Source: an uncultured Bacteroidia bacterium
GTDB taxonomy: Bacteria; Bacteroidota; Bacteroidia; Bacteroidales; UBA932
Reading direction: 5' to 3'
Assembly: GCA_902767355.1 (NCBI GenBank)
Contig: CACXHG010000097.1
Location: forward strand, 1-5,115
Length of the DNA: 5,115 nucleotides
In this document: one piece after another, positions 1-5,115 of the stretch
Numbering within the stretch: position 1 is the first letter of the stretch
Layout: each line of letters begins with the position of its first letter
The notes under the pieces: generated by a model
Seen by the model: the letters and a program-made list of their open reading frames with translations, nothing else
Told to the model about the DNA's origin: nothing
The model's database searches: none
Translations under genes and position numbers: made by a program

Positions 1-1
1 C

Positions 2-229
2 TGGGACCAGGATGGCGGCCGCCTGCCGCTGAGCTACGACGGCCCGGCATCGGGCGACCCGCTGAAAGCCAAAATCCTGGGCTGGCTACGCGCTCATCCC
101 GAGTCCGACATGGCCGACATAGCTGCCGGCGTCGGCGCGCAGCTGCAGCAGCTGGCCCTCCCCATGCTGGAAATGGAACTCGCCGGGGCAATCTCCATAT
201 CTTCCGGCAACAAATATTTCGTGAAATGA
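2..229 (+). CDS. dprA: DprA (DNA-processing protein A), C-terminal fragment
   Basis: This is the last 75 codons of a gene whose 5' part lies outside the window; it ends in TGA. DprA binds single-stranded DNA and loads RecA during natural transformation. The visible part fits the C-terminal winged-helix domain (DprA_WH) joined by a linker to the end of the Rossmann-like core. It begins WDQDGG, passes through a Gly/Pro/Ser-rich linker (about visible residues 13-22), then has a helix (LKAKILGWLRAHP), a recognition-helix region (DIAAGVGAQLQQLALPMLEME) and the wing (LAGAISISSGNKYFVK). The run 'EMELAGAI...G..Y' resembles the 'LELKGVI...G..Y/F' ending of DprA proteins. The Rossmann fold that defines the family cannot be seen, so another winged-helix protein is possible. 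TatD starts 18 nt downstream, which suggests co-transcription. The codon usage is strongly GC-rich, like tatD. Confidence 0.72.
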   Translation, partial: WDQDGGRLPLSYDGPASGDPLKAKILGWLRAHPESDMADIAAGVGAQLQQLALPMLEMELAGAISISSGNKYFVK

Positions 230-247
230 TTAATTTCGCCTTTTGTT

Positions 248-1018
248 ATGATTGACACGCATTCGCACATTTACGACGAGGCCTACGACGCCGATTTCGA
301 GCAGGTGGTAGCGCGGGCCAAGGCGGCCGGAGTGGAGAGGATTGTGATGCCCGGGATCGACTCGGGCTGCTACGACAGGATGCTGCACTGCAGCGATGTC
401 CTGGGCGACTTTGCCTGGCCGGCGACGGGCCTGCACCCCACCGAGGTGAAGGAAAACTGGCGCGAGCAGCTGCAGTTCGTCTGGGACCATTTCGGCGACC
501 GCCAGTGGGTTGCCATCGGCGAGATAGGCATGGATCTTTACTGGAGCAAGGAGTTCCTGGAGCAGCAGCGCGAGGTATTCTGCGCCCAGCTGGAGCTCGC
601 TTTCGAAAAGGACCTGCCGGTGATCATCCACGCCCGCGAGGCAATGGAAGAGATTTTCGCCTGCATCAAAGAGGTGGCCAAGCCGCTGCGCGGGGTGTTC
701 CACGCCTTCACCGGCAGCTGGGAGACATACAATCAGATCAAGCGCGCCGGCGATTTTAAAATCGGCATCGGCGGGGTGGTGACTTTCAAAAACGCACACG
801 TGGCCGCGGCGCTGGAGAAGGTGCCGCTGGAGGACATCCTGCTTGAAACCGACGCACCCTATCTGACCCCTGTACCCTACCGCGGCAAGCGCAACGAGAG
901 CGCATATATACGCTATGTAGCAGAAAAAATCGCCCAGGTCAAGGGCCTTGATTTTGAGACAGTCAACCGGGTGACTACGCAATCTGCGACGAATTTATTT
1001 CGATTTTTGAAAAAATAA
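248..1018 (+). CDS. tatD: TatD-family metal-dependent hydrolase / DNase
   Basis: This is a complete 256-residue protein, the normal length for the TatD family, which are cytoplasmic TIM-barrel hydrolases of the amidohydrolase superfamily. Characterised members are metal-dependent 3'-5' exonucleases acting on DNA or RNA, linked to repair and DNA degradation. The full set of expected metal-ligand motifs is present: the N-terminal HxH (H5, H7 in DTHSHIYD), GLHP (61-64), E92 in GEIGMD, H128 in IIHAR, H152 in FHAFTG, and D202 in ETDAPYL. The C-terminal RGKRNES (212-218) is also typical of the family. The ATG is chosen because the protein begins directly with the conserved first strand. There is no Shine-Dalgarno sequence; the leader is T-rich (ttttgtt), as is common in Bacteroidota. 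It follows the dprA end by 18 nt and is probably co-transcribed with it. The family is certain; the exact substrate, and which TatD paralogue this is, are not. Glycine is never encoded by GGT here (0 of 16), unlike the exbB gene that follows. Confidence 0.95.
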   Translation: MIDTHSHIYDEAYDADFEQVVARAKAAGVERIVMPGIDSGCYDRMLHCSDVLGDFAWPATGLHPTEVKENWREQLQFVWDHFGDRQWVAIGEIGMDLYWSKEFLEQQREVFCAQLELAFEKDLPVIIHAREAMEEIFACIKEVAKPLRGVFHAFTGSWETYNQIKRAGDFKIGIGGVVTFKNAHVAAALEKVPLEDILLETDAPYLTPVPYRGKRNESAYIRYVAEKIAQVKGLDFETVNRVTTQSATNLFRFLKK

Positions 1019-1038
1019 TCTTAACTTGCACCACATTA

Positions 1039-1070
1039 TTGCAAACAACGCAAAAACTATATTATCATTA
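1039..1070 (+). promoter_or_regulatory. Candidate promoter of the exbB operon
   Basis: The 63-nt AT-rich gap between tatD and exbB (1019-1081) is the only obvious place for an operon promoter. The best fit to the Bacteroidota housekeeping pattern (TTTG at -33, TAnnTTTG at -7) is TTG at 1039-1041, a 21-nt spacer, then TATCATTA at 1063-1070. The -7 match is partial: TA plus the middle TT. An overlapping alternative, TATATTAT at 1058-1065, gives a 16-nt spacer. Either would leave a very short leader before the ATG at 1082. The location is well motivated, but the exact elements are weak. Confidence 0.25.
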
Positions 1071-1081
1071 ATTAAAAACCT

Positions 1082-1885
1082 ATGAAAAAAGTTTTCATGT
1101 TTTTGGCAGTAGCAGGTCTTATGACTTTCACTGCTTTCCAGTCAGCCAAAGCTCAGGACGAGCCTCAGGCAACAGAGCAGACTCTGGAGGACGATGCAGT
1201 CGCTCCCGCACAGGAAGCCGCTCCCGTTAACCCCTTCGAGGCTACCGGTACAGACCAGCCCCTTCACCAGCAGCTCAAGGCTAAATTCATCGAAGGTGGT
1301 GCAGGCTTCATGGCCCTGGTGCTCATCTGCCTCATCCTCGGTCTTGCCATCGCTATCGAGAGAATCATCACCCTCAACCTCGCACAGACCAACACCAACA
1401 AACTCCTCGGTCAGGTAGAGGACGCTCTCAAGAAAGGCGATGTAGAGAAAGCTAAAGACGTATGCCGCAACACCCGCGGCCCTGTGGCAAGCATTTTCTA
1501 TCAGGGTCTTATCCGTATGGACCAGGGCGTTGAGAACGTAGAGAAGGCCGTTACTTCCTATGGTTCCGTTCAGATGGCTCAGCTCGAGAAGGGCCTCAGC
1601 TGGATTTCCCTCTTCATCGGTATCGCACCTATGCTCGGATTCCTCGGTACTGTGATCGGTCTGATCCAGGCATTCGACGCCATCGAGGTTGCAGGTGATA
1701 TCTCCCCGAACCTGGTAGCAGGCGGTATGAAAGTCGCCCTTATCACCACCGTCGGCGGTCTGGTTGTTGCCATCATCCTTCAGTTGTTCTATAACTACCT
1801 TATTTCCAAGATCGACACCATCGTGGCTCAGATGGAGGACGCTTCCATCAGCTTCGTGGACCTGCTGGTAAAGCATCAGAAATAA
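1082..1885 (+). CDS. exbB: ExbB/TolQ/MotA-family proton channel subunit
   Basis: This 267-residue inner-membrane protein belongs to the MotA/TolQ/ExbB family. With ExbD it forms a proton-conducting complex that energises TonB and, through it, outer-membrane receptors. Residues 1-25 look like a cleavable signal peptide (MKK, hydrophobic core, ...SAKAQ|DE). An acidic, Ala/Pro/Gln-rich periplasmic stretch follows (26-60). TM1 is about 74-97, a cytoplasmic domain spans about 98-172, TM2 is about 173-198 and TM3 about 215-241. The family signature is clear: APMLGFLGTVIGLIQAF (182-198) in TM2 and ALITTVGGLVVAII (219-232) in TM3. T190 and T222/T223 sit where the channel-lining threonines of ExbB are expected. 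The start is fixed by the signal peptide and the A-rich leader (attaaaaacct); there is no Shine-Dalgarno sequence. Many glycines use GGT (14 of 22), which hints at high expression. It is the first gene of a four-gene operon. TolQ is the main alternative name, but the two following ExbDs favour ExbB. Confidence 0.93.
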   Translation: MKKVFMFLAVAGLMTFTAFQSAKAQDEPQATEQTLEDDAVAPAQEAAPVNPFEATGTDQPLHQQLKAKFIEGGAGFMALVLICLILGLAIAIERIITLNLAQTNTNKLLGQVEDALKKGDVEKAKDVCRNTRGPVASIFYQGLIRMDQGVENVEKAVTSYGSVQMAQLEKGLSWISLFIGIAPMLGFLGTVIGLIQAFDAIEVAGDISPNLVAGGMKVALITTVGGLVVAIILQLFYNYLISKIDTIVAQMEDASISFVDLLVKHQK

Positions 1886-1931
1886 TCCGGATTGAAGGGT
1901 AGTATTATTAACAATTGAAAACAACAAAACA

Positions 1932-2348
1932 ATGAAACTGGCTAAATATTTAAAATGGATCCTTCTGGGACTCTCTGCGATATTGCTGGTTGTTTTCTTC
2001 CTCCTGCCGCACAGTACCGCGAGCGATCCTATCATAGATACCTATATTATCTGGGCCTATGTCCTGGTGGGTATCTCGCTGCTGTTGGTTCTGGCATTCC
2101 TGCTGAGGGACGTAAGCAAATCCAAGAAGAGTTTGGTTACGTTCCTGCTGCTGATTGTCGGTGCCTGCGCGCTGGTAGCCGCCTGCTGGCTGCTGGCTCC
2201 CGGCGGAGAGGTTGCGACCAACGCTGAATATACACCGAAGGTATCAAAATTCTCAGACGCTGCCCTGTACGTGACCTATGCGATGGTGGCTGCCTCTATC
2301 GTGGCTATCATCTGGTCTGCCATCAGCAACGCTATCAAGAATCGTTAA
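1932..2348 (+). CDS. Four-helix membrane protein of unknown function in exb operon
   Basis: This 138-residue protein matches no named family that I recognise. It has four predicted membrane helices: about 9-26, 37-59, 67-89 and 109-133. A short basic loop (KSKK, 63-66) lies between helices 2 and 3, and a polar loop (about 90-108, GGEVATNAEYTPKVSKFSDA) between helices 3 and 4. The positive-inside rule (K2, K5, K8 at the N terminus; the KSKK loop; K136, R138 at the C terminus) puts both ends and the 2-3 loop in the cytoplasm, so the 1-2 and 3-4 loops face the periplasm. The gene lies 46 nt after exbB and 12 nt before the first exbD, inside the operon, so a structural, assembly or regulatory role in the ExbB-ExbD complex is the natural inference. 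The leader (acaacaaaaca) is A-rich with no Shine-Dalgarno sequence. Reading frame and coding status are well supported by length, composition and spacing; the function is unknown. Confidence 0.85.
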   Translation: MKLAKYLKWILLGLSAILLVVFFLLPHSTASDPIIDTYIIWAYVLVGISLLLVLAFLLRDVSKSKKSLVTFLLLIVGACALVAACWLLAPGGEVATNAEYTPKVSKFSDAALYVTYAMVAASIVAIIWSAISNAIKNR

Positions 2349-2360
2349 TAAGAAAGTACA

Positions 2361-2942
2361 ATGGCATCAAAAAAGACTCCCGAAATAAATGGAAGCTCAA
2401 TGGCCGACATCGCTTTCATTGCGTTGATATTCTTCCTGATGGTTACGACGATGGACCAGGAAAAGGGTCTCCCCCGCCGTCTCCCGCCTATGCCCGACGA
2501 GAACATTAAGCTGGAGAACGAAAAGGTCAACCGCCGCAACATTGTCATCGTGAAGATCAACGTCAACGACCGTGTATTTGCCGGGGATGAACCTATAGAT
2601 GTCAGTCAATTGAAAGATAAGATCGTAACGTTCCTCACCAACCCGATGGACGACCCCAACCTCCCGGAGAAGGTCGTAAAGGACATCGAAGGCTTCGGCC
2701 CCTATCCCGTTTCCAAAGGTGTGATCTCGTTACAGAACGACCGCGGTACGACATACAGCAAGTATATCGCCGTGCAGAACGAACTGGTCAAGGCCATCAA
2801 CGAAATCCGCGACGAGTTTTCCAAGGCTAACTATGGAAAAGCTTATGCACAGCTCGACGACGACAAGCAGAAAATCGTGCGCAAGTGCATTCCCCAGCAG
2901 ATTTCGGAGGCCGAGCCTAAGGACACCAAACTTCAGAAATAG
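2361..2942 (+). CDS. exbD: ExbD/TolR-family protein, first paralogue (ExbD-1)
   Basis: This 193-residue biopolymer-transport protein is the ExbD partner of the upstream ExbB. A short cytoplasmic N terminus (1-13) leads into the single membrane helix, about 14-31 (MADIAFIALIFFLMVTTM). It contains D16, which aligns with the proton-carrying aspartate of ExbD/TolR. A proline-rich linker follows (GLPRRLPPMP, 36-45), then the periplasmic domain from about 60, with a first strand NIVIVKINVNDRVFAG and the later VISLQNDRGTTYSKYIAVQNEL (121-142). The protein is longer than the roughly 140 residues of enterobacterial ExbD. The extra length is a segment at about 95-118 and a charged C-terminal tail (about 160-193, ending EPKDTKLQK). 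It sits 12 nt after the four-helix gene and 11 nt before the second exbD. The family call is firm. A specific role separate from the second paralogue is inference. Confidence 0.92.
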   Translation: MASKKTPEINGSSMADIAFIALIFFLMVTTMDQEKGLPRRLPPMPDENIKLENEKVNRRNIVIVKINVNDRVFAGDEPIDVSQLKDKIVTFLTNPMDDPNLPEKVVKDIEGFGPYPVSKGVISLQNDRGTTYSKYIAVQNELVKAINEIRDEFSKANYGKAYAQLDDDKQKIVRKCIPQQISEAEPKDTKLQK

Positions 2943-2946
2943 GAGG
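2941..2946 (+). promoter_or_regulatory. Strong Shine-Dalgarno site for second exbD
   Basis: AGGAGG lies 7 nt before the ATG at 2954 and overlaps the TAG stop codon of ExbD-1. It is the only consensus Shine-Dalgarno in the window; the other starts have A- or T-rich leaders. It fixes the ExbD-2 start and suggests tightly coupled, efficient translation of the second ExbD. Confidence 0.8.
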
Positions 2947-2953
2947 TTAAAGT

Positions 2954-3418
2954 ATGGCTACATTCAAGAAAAGTGGAAAAAAGACAATGCCCGCCATCTC
3001 GACCGGCTCACTGCCTGACATCGTGTTCATGATCCTGCTGTTCTTCATGGTCACCACGACCATGCGTCAGACAGAGCACATGGTTTCGGTAAACCTGCCG
3101 GCAGCCAGCGAAATCTCCAAGCTGGAGCGCAAGGACCTTTCGTCTTATATCTACGTTGGTACACCTCTGAAGAAGTATCAGGGCAAATATGGCACAGACA
3201 GCCGCATCCAGCTCAACGACTCTTTCCGCACTGTAGATGAAATCCGCGATTTCGTCGCAGCCGAGCGTGAGAACCTGAGCGAGCAGGACCGTCCGTTCAT
3301 GACCGTCAACATCAAGGCTGACAAAGACACCCGCATGGGTATCATCACCGACATCAAGCAGGAGCTTCGCCGCTGCAACGCGCTCAAGATCCTTTACGGC
3401 GCAAACGCAGTTGAATAG
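2954..3418 (+). CDS. exbD: ExbD/TolR-family protein, second paralogue (ExbD-2)
   Basis: This 154-residue ExbD is close to the classical family length. A basic cytoplasmic N terminus (KKSGKK) precedes the membrane helix, about 19-37 (SLPDIVFMILLFFMVTTTM). D22 is the expected proton-relay aspartate. Directly after it comes VSVNLPAAS (44-52), nearly the same as the VKVNLPAS segment of Escherichia coli ExbD, a conserved periplasmic motif implicated in the TonB interaction. The periplasmic domain then runs through SSYIYVG (63-69), a central charged helix (TVDEIRDFVAAERE) and the final VNIKADKDTRMGIITDIKQELRRCNALKILYGA (118-150), which matches the 'KAD...l..v...l...G..ki...' ending of the family. 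It is translated from a strong Shine-Dalgarno 11 nt after ExbD-1 and is the last gene of the operon, followed by a hairpin. With ExbD-1 it may form a heteromeric ExbD dimer inside the ExbB ring; that is inference. The family call is firm. Confidence 0.93.
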   Translation: MATFKKSGKKTMPAISTGSLPDIVFMILLFFMVTTTMRQTEHMVSVNLPAASEISKLERKDLSSYIYVGTPLKKYQGKYGTDSRIQLNDSFRTVDEIRDFVAAERENLSEQDRPFMTVNIKADKDTRMGIITDIKQELRRCNALKILYGANAVE

Positions 3419-3436
3419 GCTTCTGAAAGATATTCA

Positions 3437-3479
3437 AGAAGAAATGGGTGGCGATGCAGAATTGTCGCCCATTTCTTTT
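3437..3479 (+). terminator. Probable intrinsic terminator after the exb operon
   Basis: The arms AAGAAATGGG (3439-3448) and CCCATTTCTT (3468-3477) pair perfectly over 10 bp. One G-T and one A-T pair extend this to 12. Inside is a three-base bulge, then CGA/TCG and a 10-nt loop. The 3' arm and its tail are T-rich (TTTCTTTT), as in a rho-independent terminator. It begins 18 nt after the ExbD-2 stop and ends 15 nt before the phosphatase ATG. The U-tract overlaps the stem, so it may terminate only partly. Confidence 0.68.
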
Positions 3480-3494
3480 AAAAAAGCATCACAA

Positions 3495-4718
3495 ATGAAA
3501 AAGTTTAGATTGATTATTCTTGCAGCGCTGGCAATATTTGCCTTGGCTGCCTGCAACACGGCCCCCAAGGCAAAATATGTATTCCTCTTTATCGGCGACG
3601 GCATGGGCTTCGGCTGCCTCTCTGTGACCGAATCCTATCTGTCTCAGGCAGAAGCCGGCCAGATCGGCATGGGTCAGCTCTCCTTCTCCGATTTCCCGGT
3701 GCTGGGTGCGGCATCCACCTATTCCGCCGACCATCAGACCACCGACTCCGCAGCCGGCGGCAGCGCCCTGTCTTCAGGCTTTAAATACAACAACGGCGCC
3801 CTGTGCATATCGCCAGAGGGCGACACCATTCCCAGCATCGCCTACAAGCTGCACGACGCAGGCTACAAGGTGGGCGTGATGGCCACCGTGTGCATAGACC
3901 ACGCCACTCCCGGTGCATTCTACGGCCGTGTGGACCAGCGCGGCAAATACTATGAGATCGGCAGCCGGCTGGCCGACAGCGGCTTCGATTTCTTCGGCGG
4001 CGGAGACTTCAACCGCCCCTTTGAGCAGCAACCCAGTTGCTTTGAAAAGGCCGAGGCTGCAGGCTACACCATTGCCTACGGCCGCGACGAGCTTGCCGCA
4101 AAGAAGGCCGACGCCGACAAGATTGTCTTCTTCCAGAAGCGCGACACCACCCACCCTCTGAGCCAGTTCCCCACCCGTCTGGAGCGCATCCAGCGCAACA
4201 ATCCTGACGATCTGACCCTGGCCGAACTGGTGAGCAGCGCCATAGACTTCCTGGACAACGACAAGGGCTTCTTCATGATGGCAGAGGGCTCCATGATTGA
4301 CTGGGCAGCCCACAGCAACGACCTGCCGGGCATGATTGGCGAGACCCTGGACTTCAGCGATGCCATTGCGGTGGCCAAGGACTTCTATAAGAAACACCCC
4401 AAGAATACTCTGATAGTGGTGACTGCAGACCACGAAACCGGCGGACCTGCCGGCAACAAGCCCGACCTGGCAAAGGTCAAGGGGATGCTCGATGCCCAGC
4501 GAAACAGCGGCGACACCAACGTGGACAACTATATGTCCGGAGAAAACAATAAGGCCGAGATTTCCAAGACGGCCGGCATAGGCTGGACCACCGGAAGCCA
4601 TACCAGCGACCGCGTGCCCGTGTATGCAATCGGCGCCGGCAGCGAAAAGTTTGCAGGAGAGATCGACAACACCGAAATTCCCCGCAAAATAATGGAAGCA
4701 ATGGGAATTAATTTCTAA
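3495..4718 (+). CDS. phoA: Alkaline phosphatase, lipoprotein, PhoA family
   Basis: This 407-residue enzyme hydrolyses phosphate monoesters outside the inner membrane to release phosphate. The N terminus is a lipoprotein signal (MKKFRLIILAALAIFALAAC, cleavage before C20). The family's metal and catalytic residues are all visible; E. coli equivalents follow in brackets: D35 in IGDGMG (D51), nucleophile S85 in TTDSAAGG (S102), H136 in DHATPGAF (D153), T138 (T155), R149 (R166), E264 in AEGSMIDWAAH (E322), D269 (D327), W270 (K328), H273 (H331), D312-H313 in VTADHETGG (D369, H370), and H369 in GSHTSDRVP (H412). His and Trp at the 153 and 328 positions are common outside enterics. The protein is somewhat shorter than many relatives (about 450). 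The start at 3495 is chosen because the signal peptide begins there; an in-frame TTG at 3411 would add 28 residues translated through the hairpin. No acidic surface-export signal follows C20, so it probably faces the periplasm. Confidence 0.95.
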   Translation: MKKFRLIILAALAIFALAACNTAPKAKYVFLFIGDGMGFGCLSVTESYLSQAEAGQIGMGQLSFSDFPVLGAASTYSADHQTTDSAAGGSALSSGFKYNNGALCISPEGDTIPSIAYKLHDAGYKVGVMATVCIDHATPGAFYGRVDQRGKYYEIGSRLADSGFDFFGGGDFNRPFEQQPSCFEKAEAAGYTIAYGRDELAAKKADADKIVFFQKRDTTHPLSQFPTRLERIQRNNPDDLTLAELVSSAIDFLDNDKGFFMMAEGSMIDWAAHSNDLPGMIGETLDFSDAIAVAKDFYKKHPKNTLIVVTADHETGGPAGNKPDLAKVKGMLDAQRNSGDTNVDNYMSGENNKAEISKTAGIGWTTGSHTSDRVPVYAIGAGSEKFAGEIDNTEIPRKIMEAMGINF

Positions 4719-4723
4719 ATTTG
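4716..4723 (+). promoter_or_regulatory. Candidate Bacteroidota -7 promoter element
   Basis: TAAATTTG exactly matches the Bacteroidota -7 consensus TAnnTTTG and overlaps the stop codon of the phosphatase gene. Transcription would start near 4727-4730, just before the lipoprotein ATG at 4736 or 4742. No TTG lies at the right -33 distance, so this may be a weak or chance match. If it is not used, the lipoprotein gene is simply co-transcribed with phoA. Confidence 0.35.
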
Positions 4724-4735
4724 CGCTAAGTCCGA

Positions 4736-5115
4736 ATGAATATGAAAAAGATCCTTCTTATTGCTTTCTGCGCGCTCGCAGCCCTCAGTTTTTCTTCCTG
4801 CCAGAAACAGGACGTTACCGCCACACTGGTTGGCACCGTCACCTATGCCGACCACACTATCCCCGGGGTTGAAGTTACCCTGACAGGCGATGCCGGCACC
4901 TATAGTTTCACGACCATCAAAGACGGCTACTTTGTAATCCGCGGCATCAACCCGGGCGACTACATCGTGTCCTGCGCCTATAACGGCAAGAGCGTTGCCT
5001 CTTACCTTATTAACTACGAGAAGACCGACAACCCCAGCCTGGTCACCATCCAGCCCAAAGGCTATCACGTGCGCAACATCCTGATCCCCGAAACCGAGGA
5101 CATGGGTCTTGACGA
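4736..5115 (+). CDS. Lipoprotein with carboxypeptidase-regulatory-like domain, 5' part
   Basis: This open frame runs off the window end (about 126 codons visible, no stop). It starts MNMKKILLIAFCALAALSFSSC, a lipoprotein signal peptide with an SFSSC lipobox; the mature protein begins CQKQD. Two starts are possible, ATG at 4736 or ATG at 4742 (MKKILL...), and neither has a Shine-Dalgarno. After the anchor, about residues 29-90 resemble the carboxypeptidase-regulatory-like (CarboxypepD_reg) beta-sandwich: GTVTYADHTIPGVEVTLTG, then TTIKDGYFVIRGINPGDYIVSC. This is the usual pattern 'G.V....P..GV.V.L..t....T..dG.F.i....G.Y'. Such domains occur at the N terminus of many Bacteroidota outer-membrane and surface proteins. 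What follows (about 91-126) is not recognised and the rest is missing, so the main function is unknown. It lies 17 nt after phoA, so the two lipoprotein genes may be co-transcribed. Confidence 0.85.
   Translation, partial: MNMKKILLIAFCALAALSFSSCQKQDVTATLVGTVTYADHTIPGVEVTLTGDAGTYSFTTIKDGYFVIRGINPGDYIVSCAYNGKSVASYLINYEKTDNPSLVTIQPKGYHVRNILIPETEDMGLD

Noticed and set aside
230..982. Antisense open frame (250 codons) opposite tatD
   Set aside because: The + strand frame has every TatD metal-ligand motif. The antisense protein is a His/Leu/Val-rich shadow typical of GC-rich coding DNA.
1003..1016. ATTTTT-GA-AAAAAT hairpin at the tatD end as a terminator
   Set aside because: The stem has only A-T pairs, a two-base loop and no following T-tract, and it lies within the last codons of tatD.
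1142..2035. Long antisense open frame (297 codons) opposite exbB and the start of the four-helix gene
   Set aside because: It lies opposite a clear exbB with signature motifs, has no recognisable domain or start signal, and is explained by the codon bias of the + strand gene.
1082..3418. A defence or motility motor (Zorya-like or flagellar/gliding) instead of an Exb system
   Set aside because: There is no helicase or nuclease partner, no peptidoglycan-binding MotB/OmpA domain and no GldL/GldM features. Two ExbDs and the VSVNLPAAS motif fit TonB energisation.
3411..3494. Upstream TTG start for the phosphatase at 3411
   Set aside because: It would add 28 residues ahead of a perfect lipoprotein signal peptide, overlap the exbD-2 end and run through the terminator hairpin.
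3774..4601. Antisense open frame (275 codons) opposite the alkaline phosphatase
   Set aside because: The + strand encodes all the alkaline phosphatase motifs. The antisense frame has no family features and no leader.

Overview
The window looks like a chromosomal segment from a member of the Bacteroidota, probably Bacteroidales. Three observations support this. The core is an ExbB, a small membrane protein and two different ExbDs in tandem. Most genes lack a Shine-Dalgarno sequence and start after short A-rich leaders. A TAnnTTTG-type -7 element precedes the last gene. Coding DNA is GC-rich and the spacers are AT-rich, which suggests a higher-GC lineage such as Rikenellaceae/Alistipes-like or a related uncultured family. 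That finer placement is inference. All convincing genes are on the + strand.

Region 1 (1-1018) is a housekeeping DNA-metabolism pair. It holds the C-terminal winged-helix end of a DprA-like protein, then a complete TatD-family metal-dependent hydrolase 18 nt downstream. Region 2 (1019-1081) is an AT-rich spacer and probably the promoter region of the next operon. Region 3 (1082-3418) is an energy-transduction operon: ExbB/TolQ-type proton channel (267 aa), an unnamed four-helix membrane protein (138 aa), ExbD-1 (193 aa) and ExbD-2 (154 aa). The four genes are closely spaced (46, 12 and 11 nt). Their products should form an inner-membrane, proton-motive-force-driven motor that powers TonB-dependent outer-membrane transport. 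No TonB gene is in the window. A hairpin with a T-rich tail (3437-3479) closes the operon.

Region 4 (3495-5115) encodes exported lipoproteins. The first is a compact PhoA-family alkaline phosphatase with all recognisable metal ligands. The second is cut by the window edge and carries a carboxypeptidase-regulatory-like beta-sandwich domain. Alkaline phosphatase would release phosphate from organic phosphoesters outside the inner membrane. A functional link to the Exb motor is possible but not shown.

I found no tRNA, rRNA, CRISPR array, insertion sequence or attachment site, and no convincing undescribed system. The items most worth a second look are the unnamed four-helix protein inside the exb operon, the division of features between the two ExbDs, the His/Trp metal-site variant of the phosphatase, and the lack of promoter room between the operon terminator and the phosphatase gene.
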